A stretch of DNA of 5,306 nucleotides from an uncultured Sutterella sp. (GCA_900552915.1 USBS01000119.1:1-5306); one strand, 5' to 3'; positions 1 to 5,054 are shown, numbered from the stretch's first letter. Notes: generated from the sequence alone by a model not told the origin. Made by a program: numbers and translations.

Positions 1-743
1 GCAAAGCGGTCGGCTTGGTTGCTGCAGACGCCGCATCGGCGCTGCTGCCGCTTGCCACGCTCGTTGTCAACAAGTCCGAAGAAATCGAATCGATCTTTGC
101 TGCAAGAGAAAAGGGGCTGGCGGGCAAGATCACGATCGGCGCCAACCGAGCCTGCGGCATCTACATTCTTTCGAGACGGTTGCCCGACTTTAAGCGCCGA
201 CATCCGGCGGTCGACCCGTCGCTCATCATTGAGGATAACGACGTTGTTGAAGCAGCCGTGTTGGAAAACCGGATGGATGTGGGCTTCATCAGTCGTCCAC
301 CCGTCGACGCAACGCTTACGTTTTTCCCGTGTTTTCGCGACGACTTCGTTCTGATCGCAAGCCCTAAGAGTCAATACATTTCGATCGAGGCCACAACCGA
401 AGATTTTTGTCTTGCCACCTGGGTGATGGATCAGGAAGAAACGGTAAGAGAGGCGGCTATGCGCTGGCTGTTGGCGCAGGGCATTACGGTTTCTAGCGTT
501 TTGACGATGAACACGATGGGCGCCATCAAGCGCGCCGTGCAAACAGGCATGGGACTTGCGGTCATGCCGTTTTTGTCGGTCAAGGAAGAAATCCAAAGAG
601 GGGACTTGGTCGAACTCAGAAAAGAGGTCAACCCCGATCGCCAACAGGATAGCCCGCGTCGCATCTACGCTATATATAAGAAGGATCACCTCTCGGCGCT
701 TCGCGAGCTCTTTTTTGAAGAATGCGGCATTAAGCCGCTTTGA
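1..743 (+). CDS. LysR-family transcriptional regulator, 5'-truncated by window edge
   Basis: This is the C-terminal part of a LysR-type regulator. The open frame runs in from the left edge (first whole codon at base 3) and ends at TGA 741-743, giving about 246 residues of a family usually near 300. The missing part is the N-terminal winged helix-turn-helix. The fragment opens with the end of that domain and the linker helix (ALLPLATLVVNKSEEIESIF), then the start of the effector-binding domain (GKITIGANRACGIYIL). LysR substrate-domain features follow: a PDFKRRHP block, the EDNDVVEAAVLENRMDVGFI segment, and a late MGLAVMPFL block. No frameshift is seen. The TTG at 15-17 is only an internal codon. 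The effector and targets cannot be read from the sequence. The gene converges on the flavocytochrome gene, so it does not share that gene's promoter; it may control a divergent gene beyond the left edge or, less directly, genes here. Confidence 0.9.
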   Translation, partial: KAVGLVAADAASALLPLATLVVNKSEEIESIFAAREKGLAGKITIGANRACGIYILSRRLPDFKRRHPAVDPSLIIEDNDVVEAAVLENRMDVGFISRPPVDATLTFFPCFRDDFVLIASPKSQYISIEATTEDFCLATWVMDQEETVREAAMRWLLAQGITVSSVLTMNTMGAIKRAVQTGMGLAVMPFLSVKEEIQRGDLVELRKEVNPDRQQDSPRRIYAIYKKDHLSALRELFFEECGIKPL

Positions 744-798
744 GTCGGAGCTCGACACTCAAGACAAAAGGTTCGGAAAACTCAACCGCAGAAACGAA

Positions 799-824
799 GA
801 ACCGGAGGATCGCTCCTCCGGTTC
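799..824 (-). terminator. Hairpin terminator downstream of the flavocytochrome gene
   Basis: A perfect 11-bp inverted repeat, GAACCGGAGGA at 799-809 and TCCTCCGGTTC at 814-824, encloses a 4-base loop. Read on the - strand the loop is GCGA, a GNRA tetraloop, and the stem is followed by TTCGTTTC, a short interrupted T-rich run. It lies 24 bp past the flavocytochrome stop codon. On the + strand no T-rich run follows, so it is assigned mainly to the - strand gene, though it may also block read-through from the convergent LysR gene. Confidence 0.8.
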
Positions 825-828
825 CAAA

Positions 829-847
829 CGTCTCAAATCAAGAGACG
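829..847 (-). other. Small hairpin just after the flavocytochrome stop codon
   Basis: CGTCTC at 829-834 and GAGACG at 842-847 form a 6-bp inverted repeat around a 7-base loop. On the - strand it starts 1 base after the TAA stop and is followed by GTTT-type sequence before the main terminator stem. It may be a secondary 3'-end structure in the flavocytochrome mRNA. Alone it is too weak to call a terminator. Confidence 0.4.
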
Positions 848-848
848 G

Positions 849-2630
849 TTACTTCTTCAAAGCATACGCTGCTGCATGCTCGCCGCTGCGGCGACCGAAG
901 ACCACCGTATCGGCAATGGCGTTGCCGCCCAAGCGGTTGAAGCCGTGCACGCCGCCCGTTACTTCACCGGCTGCGTAAAGCCCCGGGATCGGACGGCTCT
1001 GAATGTCGAGCACTTCGCTTTCAGGCGTGATGGCCACACCGCCCATCGTGTGATGGATGCCGGGAGCCACGGCAACTGCGTAGAACGGAGCCTTTTCAAG
1101 ACCGAGCGGCATGTCGGGACGACCGAACGCTTCGTCCTTGCCCGCCTTGCGGTACTTGTTGTAGTCCGCCGCGGTCTTTTCAAGCGTCTTCACGTCCATG
1201 TCGCAGAGCTTAGCGAGCTCGGCAAGCGAATCGGCTTTTTTCAGCATGCCGAGGTGATCGTAGCCTTGAACCATCTTGGCGGCCTTGTAGAGATCGCTGT
1301 CAAAGACAAGCCAGGCACGCTTTTCCGGCTGATGCAGGATGGCATCCGAAGCGCGATCGCGCGTGGTGAGTTCGTTAATGAAACGCGCACCCTTGATGTT
1401 GACCATGACGGCGCCGACGCCGCGCACTGTTTCGCTGATCAGAATGCGGCTGTCAAGACCGACGGTCGGGTGAGCCTGCACCCAGTCGATGTCTGTCATA
1501 GAGGCGCCGATATTAAGCGCCATCTTGATGCCGTCGCCCGTGCTCGTGATGTTGTTCGAGCTCGTCATATCCTTGAAGGTGGGACGATAGAAGGCAATCA
1601 TTTCCTTGTTCTGACCGTAGCCGCCCGTAGCGAGCACAATCGCTTTGGCGGCGATCTTGTAGTAGCCCGAGTGCTTGCCCTGCACGATGGCGCCGGCAAT
1701 CTTGTAGTCCTTGTCAAGCAAGAGCTTCACGGCACGGGTGTTGACGCGAGCGCCCACACCTTCCTTGGTGGCCTGAGCACGCAGCACATCAACAATGTGC
1801 GGACCCACGCTCATGCCGCCGTGCGGACGATGCGTGCGAGCAACCGCAGCACCGCCCGAGCGCTTGACGTCGGAGAGGTCGGCGCCCATGTCTTCGAGCC
1901 ACTTCACACCAGCAGCGCTTTCTTCGGCAAGAATCTGCACAAGCTTGGGATCGTTCTTGCCGCGGCCGCCCTTCATCGTGTCTTTGACATAAAGCTCGAC
2001 CGAGTCCTTAATGCCTTTCTTGGCTTGTTCAGGCGTGCCCGTGGCGTTGTAGCCGCCGGCAGCGAGCATCGAGTTGCCGCCTGCGTAGGAATGCTTTTCA
2101 ATGAGAACGACCTTGGCGCCGGCACGCTTGGCAGCGATGGCGGCATTAAGGCCCGAGGAACCGGCACCGATCACAAGCACGTCGACCGTTTCGCGAGGTG
2201 CAGCTTTTTCAGCGGCAGCCACGGCCTTTTCGTCGATCTGGGCGTCCCACTTGGCTTTTTCAGGTGCATCGGCAAACGGCATCTTGAGATCAAACGTATG
2301 GCAGTCGTTGCAGACGAGCTTCGGCTTGGCATGCCCCGTATGGCAGACCGTGCAGTTGATGGGGCTGCGATCGCTCAAGTGGCTGGCGTGCGGATCGAAG
2401 TGCTTTTCCTTGTTGGCAAGCTTCTTGTAGTCGCCGTGGCAGGTCATGCACTTGCCGTTTAAAGCAATTTCGTCGTCGGGGATGGAAGCGGGCTTGACCT
2501 CGTTGGTGCCGTGGCAAGCCACGCAGCCGCCGAGTTTGCCGTGGAAGGTTGCGAGGTCCTGCGCGCAGGCCAAGCTCGAAGCCGAAGCAAAGGCCGCCGC
2601 AAGGATCAGAGCATGCAGGGGTTTCATCAT
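849..2630 (-). CDS. fccA: Periplasmic tetraheme flavocytochrome c, fumarate reductase (Fcc3 type)
   Basis: The 593-residue product is an exported reductase carrying four c-type hemes and FAD, expected to reduce fumarate to succinate with quinol-derived electrons. An N-terminal signal peptide (residues 1 to about 23, likely cut ACA|QD) leads to a heme domain with four CXXCH motifs: CVACH 36-40, CMTCH 61-65, CTVCH 93-97 and CNDCH 107-111. Spare histidines (30, 77, 81, 84, 100) could be distal ligands. A linker (about 113-148) precedes the flavin domain with GAGSSG 155-160, E178, GGNS 184-187, ATGGYG 334-339 and GEVTGG 555-560. Residues matching the Shewanella Fcc3 active site (numbering from memory) are Q385, H387, E400, R403, R424 (proton-donating arginine), H526 and R566, all at a constant offset of 22 from Q363, H365, E378, R381, R402, H504 and R544. 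Length matches the family. The ATG at 2630 is chosen over an upstream TTG at 2708 because AAGGAG lies 7 bases before it and a signal peptide follows directly. A related substrate such as another enoate is possible. No quinol-oxidising CymA/NapC-type partner is in the window. Confidence 0.93.
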   Translation of the reverse strand: MMKPLHALILAAAFASASSLACAQDLATFHGKLGGCVACHGTNEVKPASIPDDEIALNGKCMTCHGDYKKLANKEKHFDPHASHLSDRSPINCTVCHTGHAKPKLVCNDCHTFDLKMPFADAPEKAKWDAQIDEKAVAAAEKAAPRETVDVLVIGAGSSGLNAAIAAKRAGAKVVLIEKHSYAGGNSMLAAGGYNATGTPEQAKKGIKDSVELYVKDTMKGGRGKNDPKLVQILAEESAAGVKWLEDMGADLSDVKRSGGAAVARTHRPHGGMSVGPHIVDVLRAQATKEGVGARVNTRAVKLLLDKDYKIAGAIVQGKHSGYYKIAAKAIVLATGGYGQNKEMIAFYRPTFKDMTSSNNITSTGDGIKMALNIGASMTDIDWVQAHPTVGLDSRILISETVRGVGAVMVNIKGARFINELTTRDRASDAILHQPEKRAWLVFDSDLYKAAKMVQGYDHLGMLKKADSLAELAKLCDMDVKTLEKTAADYNKYRKAGKDEAFGRPDMPLGLEKAPFYAVAVAPGIHHTMGGVAITPESEVLDIQSRPIPGLYAAGEVTGGVHGFNRLGGNAIADTVVFGRRSGEHAAAYALKK

Positions 2631-2635
2631 GGTTA

Positions 2636-2643
2636 CTCTCCTT
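2636..2643 (-). promoter_or_regulatory. Ribosome binding site deciding the flavocytochrome start
   Basis: On the - strand the sequence reads AAGGAGAG, with the AAGGAG core ending 7 bases before the ATG at 2630. A second ATG follows immediately at 2627, so initiation one codon later is possible without changing the mature protein. This site rules against the 26-codon upstream extension to a TTG at 2708, which would also overlap the FNR box. Confidence 0.85.
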
Positions 2644-2667
2644 GGTGGGGTTTTGTGTCGGAAGCAA

Positions 2668-2673
2668 AGTCTA
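2668..2673 (-). promoter_or_regulatory. Candidate -10 element of the flavocytochrome promoter
   Basis: On the - strand the hexamer is TAGACT, four of six matches to TATAAT. It would place transcription start near 2660, giving a leader of about 30 nt that holds the ribosome binding site. That start puts the FNR box centre at -41.5, the classic position for class II FNR activation, in which a good -35 hexamer is not needed. The hexamer is weak by itself; the geometry is what supports it. Confidence 0.55.
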
Positions 2674-2694
2674 GGAGGCGAGGACAGTGCTCTT

Positions 2695-2708
2695 TTGATT
2701 TGTGTCAA
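2695..2708 (-). promoter_or_regulatory. FNR-type binding site upstream of the flavocytochrome gene
   Basis: The + strand reads TTGATTTGTGTCAA, matching the FNR consensus TTGAT-N4-ATCAA at 9 of 10 defined positions (G for A at the start of the right half). CRP sites use TGTGA half-sites, so FNR or a close relative such as ANR fits better. It lies about 65 bp upstream of the start codon and 21 bp from the -10 candidate, implying oxygen-limited activation of the reductase. The regulator itself is not in the window. Confidence 0.75.
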
Positions 2709-2783
2709 ATCGAAAAAAGGTTGTATTTCGAATTGTTGAAGGTCATTTAAGTTTTTCTTAATGCCTTTCTTGCGGCTTTCGGA

Positions 2784-2806
2784 ACTTCACTGGATTGCTG
2801 TGAAGT
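2784..2806. repeat. Inverted repeat ACTTCAC-N9-GTGAAGT
   Basis: ACTTCAC at 2784-2790 and GTGAAGT at 2800-2806 form a perfect 7-bp inverted repeat with a 9-base spacer. It lies about 80 bp upstream of the FNR box on the flavocytochrome side. It could be an operator for a dimeric regulator or a small RNA hairpin. No T-rich run follows on either strand, so it is not a typical terminator. Confidence 0.45.
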
Positions 2807-2837
2807 CAACAGAGGCGACTTTTCTTCCGAAGCAACC

Positions 2838-2870
2838 TGTTACCAACTTGGTAGTAAAACCCGCTCTTTT
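2838..2870 (-). repeat. Left arm of an imperfect 33-35 bp inverted repeat
   Basis: Read on the - strand, this 33-base segment carries AAAAGAGC, GG, TTTACTACCA and GTAACA in the same order as 3075-3109 on the + strand, about 26 of 33 positions identical with a 2-base gap. It also contains the perfect 13-base dyad TACCAACTTGGTA (2841-2853), an operator-like palindrome that the right arm lacks. The arm faces the flavocytochrome gene. It could be a terminal repeat of a decayed element, a duplicated regulatory site, or one side of a long RNA stem. Confidence 0.6.
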
Positions 2871-3074
2871 GAGACAATCGGCGTGGTGAACGAGGAGTGT
2901 CTCTTGCAGTGTGAACCTAATTTTTGCTGTAAAAACAACGAACCCACTGCGAGAAGGATTCTTAAAAAGGCTACAAAAGAGCTGAAAAGGGGACTAAGGA
3001 GACCGCGAAAATGGCCGTTGCCGTAGCACAACAGATGGTGTCGGAAGGTCTGAGAACCGCAATTTGGTGAGCCG

Positions 3075-3109
3075 AAAAGAGCAGGTCATTTACTACCATC
3101 GGAGTAACA
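3075..3109 (+). repeat. Right arm of an imperfect 33-35 bp inverted repeat
   Basis: The + strand reads AAAAGAGC, then AGG, then TTTACTACCA, ending GTAACA, colinear with the left arm at 2838-2870. The pair bounds about 272 bp with outer ends TGTTAC and GTAACA. No target-site duplication is visible at the outer ends and there is no transposase gene. A further copy of AAAAGAGC alone occurs at 2975-2982. This arm faces aspA. Confidence 0.6.
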
Positions 3110-3133
3110 AAAAAGGCGAAGTTACCCTTTTTT
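3104..3133. terminator. Possible A/T-rich bidirectional terminator with a competing hairpin
   Basis: AAAAAAGG at 3109-3116 and CCTTTTTT at 3126-3133 form an 8-bp stem around a 9-base loop, ending in six T on either strand, so it could act as a weak bidirectional terminator. The stem has only two GC pairs. GTAAC at 3104-3108 can instead pair with GTTAC at 3121-3125, which would exclude the first fold. It may insulate the two divergent promoters or end a small transcript. Confidence 0.35.
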
Positions 3134-3192
3134 GACGCAGGTCAGATTCCGAAATTTAACTTTACACAATGCGGAAAATGCACTCGGATTAG

Positions 3193-3241
3193 CCCTGAGT
3201 CCCGTAAAAATGCCCTAAATTCAGGACCTAACGGGTGAGGG
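3193..3241 (+). repeat. Interrupted inverted repeat before a TATAAA box
   Basis: CCCT (3193-3196) and CCCGT (3201-3205) can pair with AGGG (3238-3241) and ACGGG (3231-3235). A competing stem uses CCTGA (3194-3198) and TCAGG (3221-3225). The repeat ends right at the TATAAA candidate -10, so as DNA it could serve as an operator over the -35 region. Confidence 0.35.
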
Positions 3242-3247
3242 TATAAA
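3220..3247 (+). promoter_or_regulatory. Candidate aspA promoter
   Basis: TATAAA at 3242-3247 matches the -10 consensus at five of six positions. The best spaced -35 is TTCAGG at 3220-3225, with a 16-bp spacer and a poor match. Transcription from near 3254 would give aspA a leader of about 270 nt. An alternative -10 is TATTAT at 3333-3338, without a recognisable -35, giving a leader of about 180 nt. Which one is used cannot be decided here. Confidence 0.3.
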
Positions 3248-3373
3248 ACTAAGTGAAATGTTGTAGAGCGAACCGAACGATTTGGAAGTCAAAAAACTAA
3301 AAAAACGGTGCGCCCACTTCGAAACTAAGGCGTATTATCTACCTCACAGAAAACTAGGGTGTTTCTTTTAGGG

Positions 3374-3400
3374 AGCATCCGGAAATCTGTTGCAGATGCT
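3374..3400 (+). other. Leader hairpin with two alternative pairings
   Basis: AGCATC at 3374-3379 can pair with GATGCT at 3395-3400, or ATCTG at 3385-3389 can pair with CAGAT at 3393-3397 around a 3-base loop. The two pairings share GAT and exclude each other. It lies in the presumed aspA leader, upstream of the three-way junction candidate. Confidence 0.4.
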
Positions 3401-3439
3401 TGGCCGTTCAGACCACTTGCTTGAAAGAGCATGGAACGC

Positions 3440-3488
3440 GCCGGGCTCGAAAACTTTCGCTTGTCGGGTGAACTCACGACAGTCCGGC
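3440..3488 (+). other. Candidate three-way-junction RNA in the aspA leader
   Basis: The predicted RNA closes with GCCGGGC (3440-3446) against GTCCGGC (3482-3488), seven pairs including one G-U. Inside are two stems: CGAA (3448-3451) with TTCG (3456-3459), and TGTCG (3462-3466) with CGACA (3477-3481). The structure ends 18 bases before the GAGGAG ribosome binding site, where a cis-regulatory RNA or mRNA-stabilising element would sit. I do not recognise a known riboswitch core. The fold was built by eye, and inner stems this short may not be stable. Confidence 0.4.
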
Positions 3489-3506
3489 AGGTGACAACCT
3501 TAAATT

Positions 3507-3512
3507 GAGGAG
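3507..3512 (+). promoter_or_regulatory. Ribosome binding site deciding the aspA start
   Basis: GAGGAG lies 10 bases before ATG 3523-3525, slightly long but workable spacing. It overlaps the upstream in-frame TTG at 3505, which therefore cannot use it. The protein starting at the ATG (MSRFESDFLG) also aligns with the usual aspartase N-terminus. Confidence 0.8.
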
Positions 3513-3522
3513 CAATAAACAA

Positions 3523-4923
3523 ATGTCTCGCTTTGAAAGTGACTTCCTTGGTCAGCTCGAAATTACCGACGATTGCTACTACGGCGTTCAGACGCTGCGC
3601 GGCAAGCAGAATTTCCACATCACGGAAATGTCGAACAACATGGAGCCGTTCTTCCTCATCGCCTACGCCTATGTGAAGAAGGCCGCTGCTCTGACGAACA
3701 AGGAACTCGGCACGATTCCGGCCGATGTCGCTGACGCTCTCGTTTGGGCTTGCGACGAAATCATCGCCGGCAAGTACCAGAATCAGTTCGTTACCGACTG
3801 GCTGCAGGGCGGTGCCGGCACTTCGACGAACATGAACGTCAACGAAGTGATCTGCAACCTGGCCTGCGAAAAGCTTGGCACGGTCAAGGGCGACAGCAAG
3901 CGCGTTTCCCCCAACGACCACGCTAACTTCGGTCAGTCCACGAACGACACGTATCCGACGGCTCTTCACCTGATGTTCATCCTGCGCAGCAACGTGCTGC
4001 TCAAGGCTGTTGAAGACCTCGTGGCCGCCTTCTACAAGAAGGCCGACGAATTCAAGGGTGTTCTGAAGATGGGCCGCACCCACCTGCAGGACGCTGTTCC
4101 GATGACGCTCGGCCAGGAATTCCACGGCTGGGGCTTCACGATCGCCGATGAACTCAAGGTCATCCGCGAAGCTCAGGAACACCTCAAGACGATCAACCTC
4201 GGCGCTACCGCTATCGGTACCTGCGTGACGGCTCACCCGGATTATCCGGCCAAGGCCTCCGCCAAGCTCGCCGAACTGACCGGCATCGACTTCAAGAACA
4301 GCGAAGACCTTATCGCCTGCACGAGCGACTGCGGTTCTTACGTTGCTCTGTCGAGCGCCATCAAGAGCCTCGCCGTTAAGCTCACCAAGGTTTGCAACGA
4401 CATCCGTCTGCTCGCCTCCGGTCCGCGTTGCGGCCTCTCCGAAATCAACCTGCCGCAGCTGCAGCCGGGTTCCTCCATCATGCCGGGCAAGGTCAATCCG
4501 GTTATCCCCGAAGTGACCAACCAGGCGAGCTTCCTCGCCATCGGCCTCGACACCACGGTGATGCTTGCCGCTTCCGCCGGCCAGCTCGAACTCAACGTGA
4601 TGGAACCCGTGATCACGTTCGCTCTGTTCCTGCAGATGCGCGTGCTCACCAACGCCTGCAACGCTCTGCGCACGAAGTGTGTTGACGGCATCACCGCCAA
4701 CGCCGAACGTACCGCCAACATGGTCATGAACTCCTGCGGTATCGTCACCCTCTTGAAGCCGCATCTCGGCTACAAGGCTTGCTCCGAAATGGCACACGAG
4801 TGCTATCACACGGGCAAGGCTCTGCACCAGGTGGTTGTGGAAGAACGCAAGCTTCTCACTCAGGAAGAATGGGACGCCACGTTCAATCTGCAGAACCTGA
4901 TTGCACCGAAGTTCGTTCAGTAA
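3523..4923 (+). CDS. aspA: Aspartate ammonia-lyase (aspartase)
   Basis: This 466-residue cytoplasmic enzyme, a homotetramer in its family, converts L-aspartate to fumarate and ammonia. It is full length and belongs to the aspartase/fumarase superfamily. Visible blocks are YYGVQTLR (19-26), GGAGTSTNMN (96-105), SPNDH with QSTND (129-142), GRTHLQDAVP (184-193), NLGATAIGT (225-233), TSDCG (267-271) and the signature GSSIMPGKVNP (316-326). By comparison with Bacillus AspB (numbering from memory), T100, S139, T140, T186, H187, K323 and N325 are substrate contacts and S317 is the catalytic serine on the mobile loop, all at a constant offset of one. Aspartase rather than fumarase C is favoured by QDAVP and NLGATAIGT, where FumC typically has QDATP and a GGTAVGTG-type block. 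Codon use is strongly biased (GCC, CTC, GGC, AAG), suggesting high expression. It is followed by dcuA on the same strand after 145 bp, a common pairing, and probably supplies fumarate to the reductase encoded divergently. Confidence 0.96.
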   Translation: MSRFESDFLGQLEITDDCYYGVQTLRGKQNFHITEMSNNMEPFFLIAYAYVKKAAALTNKELGTIPADVADALVWACDEIIAGKYQNQFVTDWLQGGAGTSTNMNVNEVICNLACEKLGTVKGDSKRVSPNDHANFGQSTNDTYPTALHLMFILRSNVLLKAVEDLVAAFYKKADEFKGVLKMGRTHLQDAVPMTLGQEFHGWGFTIADELKVIREAQEHLKTINLGATAIGTCVTAHPDYPAKASAKLAELTGIDFKNSEDLIACTSDCGSYVALSSAIKSLAVKLTKVCNDIRLLASGPRCGLSEINLPQLQPGSSIMPGKVNPVIPEVTNQASFLAIGLDTTVMLAASAGQLELNVMEPVITFALFLQMRVLTNACNALRTKCVDGITANAERTANMVMNSCGIVTLLKPHLGYKACSEMAHECYHTGKALHQVVVEERKLLTQEEWDATFNLQNLIAPKFVQ

Positions 4924-4946
4924 TCTGAATTGAACTAGAGATCATC

Positions 4947-4976
4947 CCTGCGGCAGTCTCCGGAGTTTGCCGCAGG
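4947..4976 (+). terminator. Hairpin after aspA (terminator or mRNA 3' stabiliser)
   Basis: CCTGCGGCA at 4947-4955 and TGCCGCAGG at 4968-4976 form a perfect 9-bp GC-rich stem. The 12-base loop contains the palindrome CTCCGGAG (4958-4965). It starts 23 bp after the aspA stop. Only GTGATTGAAAAAC follows, with no T run, so efficient intrinsic termination is unlikely. Partial attenuation or protection of the aspA mRNA fits better. Confidence 0.55.
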
Positions 4977-4987
4977 TGATTGAAAAA

Positions 4988-5026
4988 CTGCAGATCGGGC
5001 GTGGTTTACCGCGGGCCGATCTGTAG
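4988..5026 (+). other. Second long hairpin between aspA and dcuA
   Basis: CTGCAGATCGG (4988-4998) pairs with CCGATCTGTAG (5016-5026), 11 bp with one G-U. A small internal loop leads to a further 5-bp stem (5000-5004 with 5009-5013) capped by TTTA. It is A-rich rather than T-rich afterwards, so it is not a standard terminator. It probably acts as an RNA processing or stability element that lets aspA and dcuA transcripts differ in abundance. Confidence 0.5.
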
Positions 5027-5033
5027 CCATAAA
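5005..5033 (+). promoter_or_regulatory. Weak candidate internal promoter for dcuA
   Basis: TTTACC at 5005-5010 and CATAAA at 5028-5033 each match the sigma-70 hexamers at four of six positions, with a 17-bp spacer. Start would be near 5040, immediately before a 12-bp palindrome. It would give dcuA a leader of about 30 nt. The hexamers are weak, and the same bases are part of the RNA hairpin at 4988-5026. Confidence 0.25.
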
Positions 5034-5042
5034 TACAAAAAC

Positions 5043-5054
5043 GTTGTTAACAAC
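5043..5054. repeat. Perfect 12-bp palindrome before the dcuA ribosome binding site
   Basis: GTTGTTAACAAC is its own reverse complement. It ends 5 bases before the GGAG of the dcuA ribosome binding site. With no loop it is poor as an RNA hairpin but well suited as a binding site for a dimeric repressor. No regulator can be assigned. Confidence 0.4.

Larger units (their letters stand above)
2709..3522. other. Long divergent intergenic region, no convincing gene
   Basis: Counting from start codon to start codon, 892 bp separate two divergent genes, far more than two promoters need. It is visibly richer in A/T than the flanking genes. No frame shows a start with a ribosome binding site and coding-like composition. 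The longest candidate, a 63-codon TTG-started frame at 2840-3031 on the - strand, has no Shine-Dalgarno and resembles no known protein. No tRNA cloverleaf or CRISPR array is seen. What it does hold is a series of inverted repeats, listed separately, and the promoter and leader of aspA. Confidence 0.7.

Noticed and set aside
876..2462. A 528-codon open frame on the + strand, antisense to the flavocytochrome gene
   Set aside because: The opposite strand encodes a complete protein with four heme motifs, FAD motifs and a signal peptide. The antisense translation is rich in His, Arg and Val without family motifs, as expected for the reverse of biased codons.
2562..2568. Lipobox-like SLAC at residues 19-22 of the flavocytochrome, suggesting a lipoprotein
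   Set aside because: The -3 position relative to the cysteine is serine rather than leucine, and an ACA|QD type I cleavage site fits well. A soluble periplasmic protein is more likely.
2840..3031. A 63-codon frame on the - strand with a hydrophobic stretch
   Set aside because: It starts with TTG, has no Shine-Dalgarno upstream, overlaps the left inverted-repeat arm and resembles no known protein. A small membrane protein cannot be excluded but is not supported.
2838..3109. Calling the inverted repeat pair an insertion sequence or MITE outright
   Set aside because: No transposase frame, no target-site duplication and only about 79 percent arm identity. Without other genomic copies the mobile origin is a guess.
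3132..3145. TTGACGCAGGTCAG as a second FNR box for aspA
   Set aside because: It matches only 7 of 10 defined FNR positions, and the best downstream -10 (CACAAT, 3165-3170) gives spacing a few bases off -41.5. It is also nearly 380 bp from aspA.
3325..4827. A 500-codon open frame on the - strand, antisense to aspA
   Set aside because: aspA has strong codon bias and full family motifs on the + strand. The antisense frame has no recognisable domain and is a shadow of that bias.
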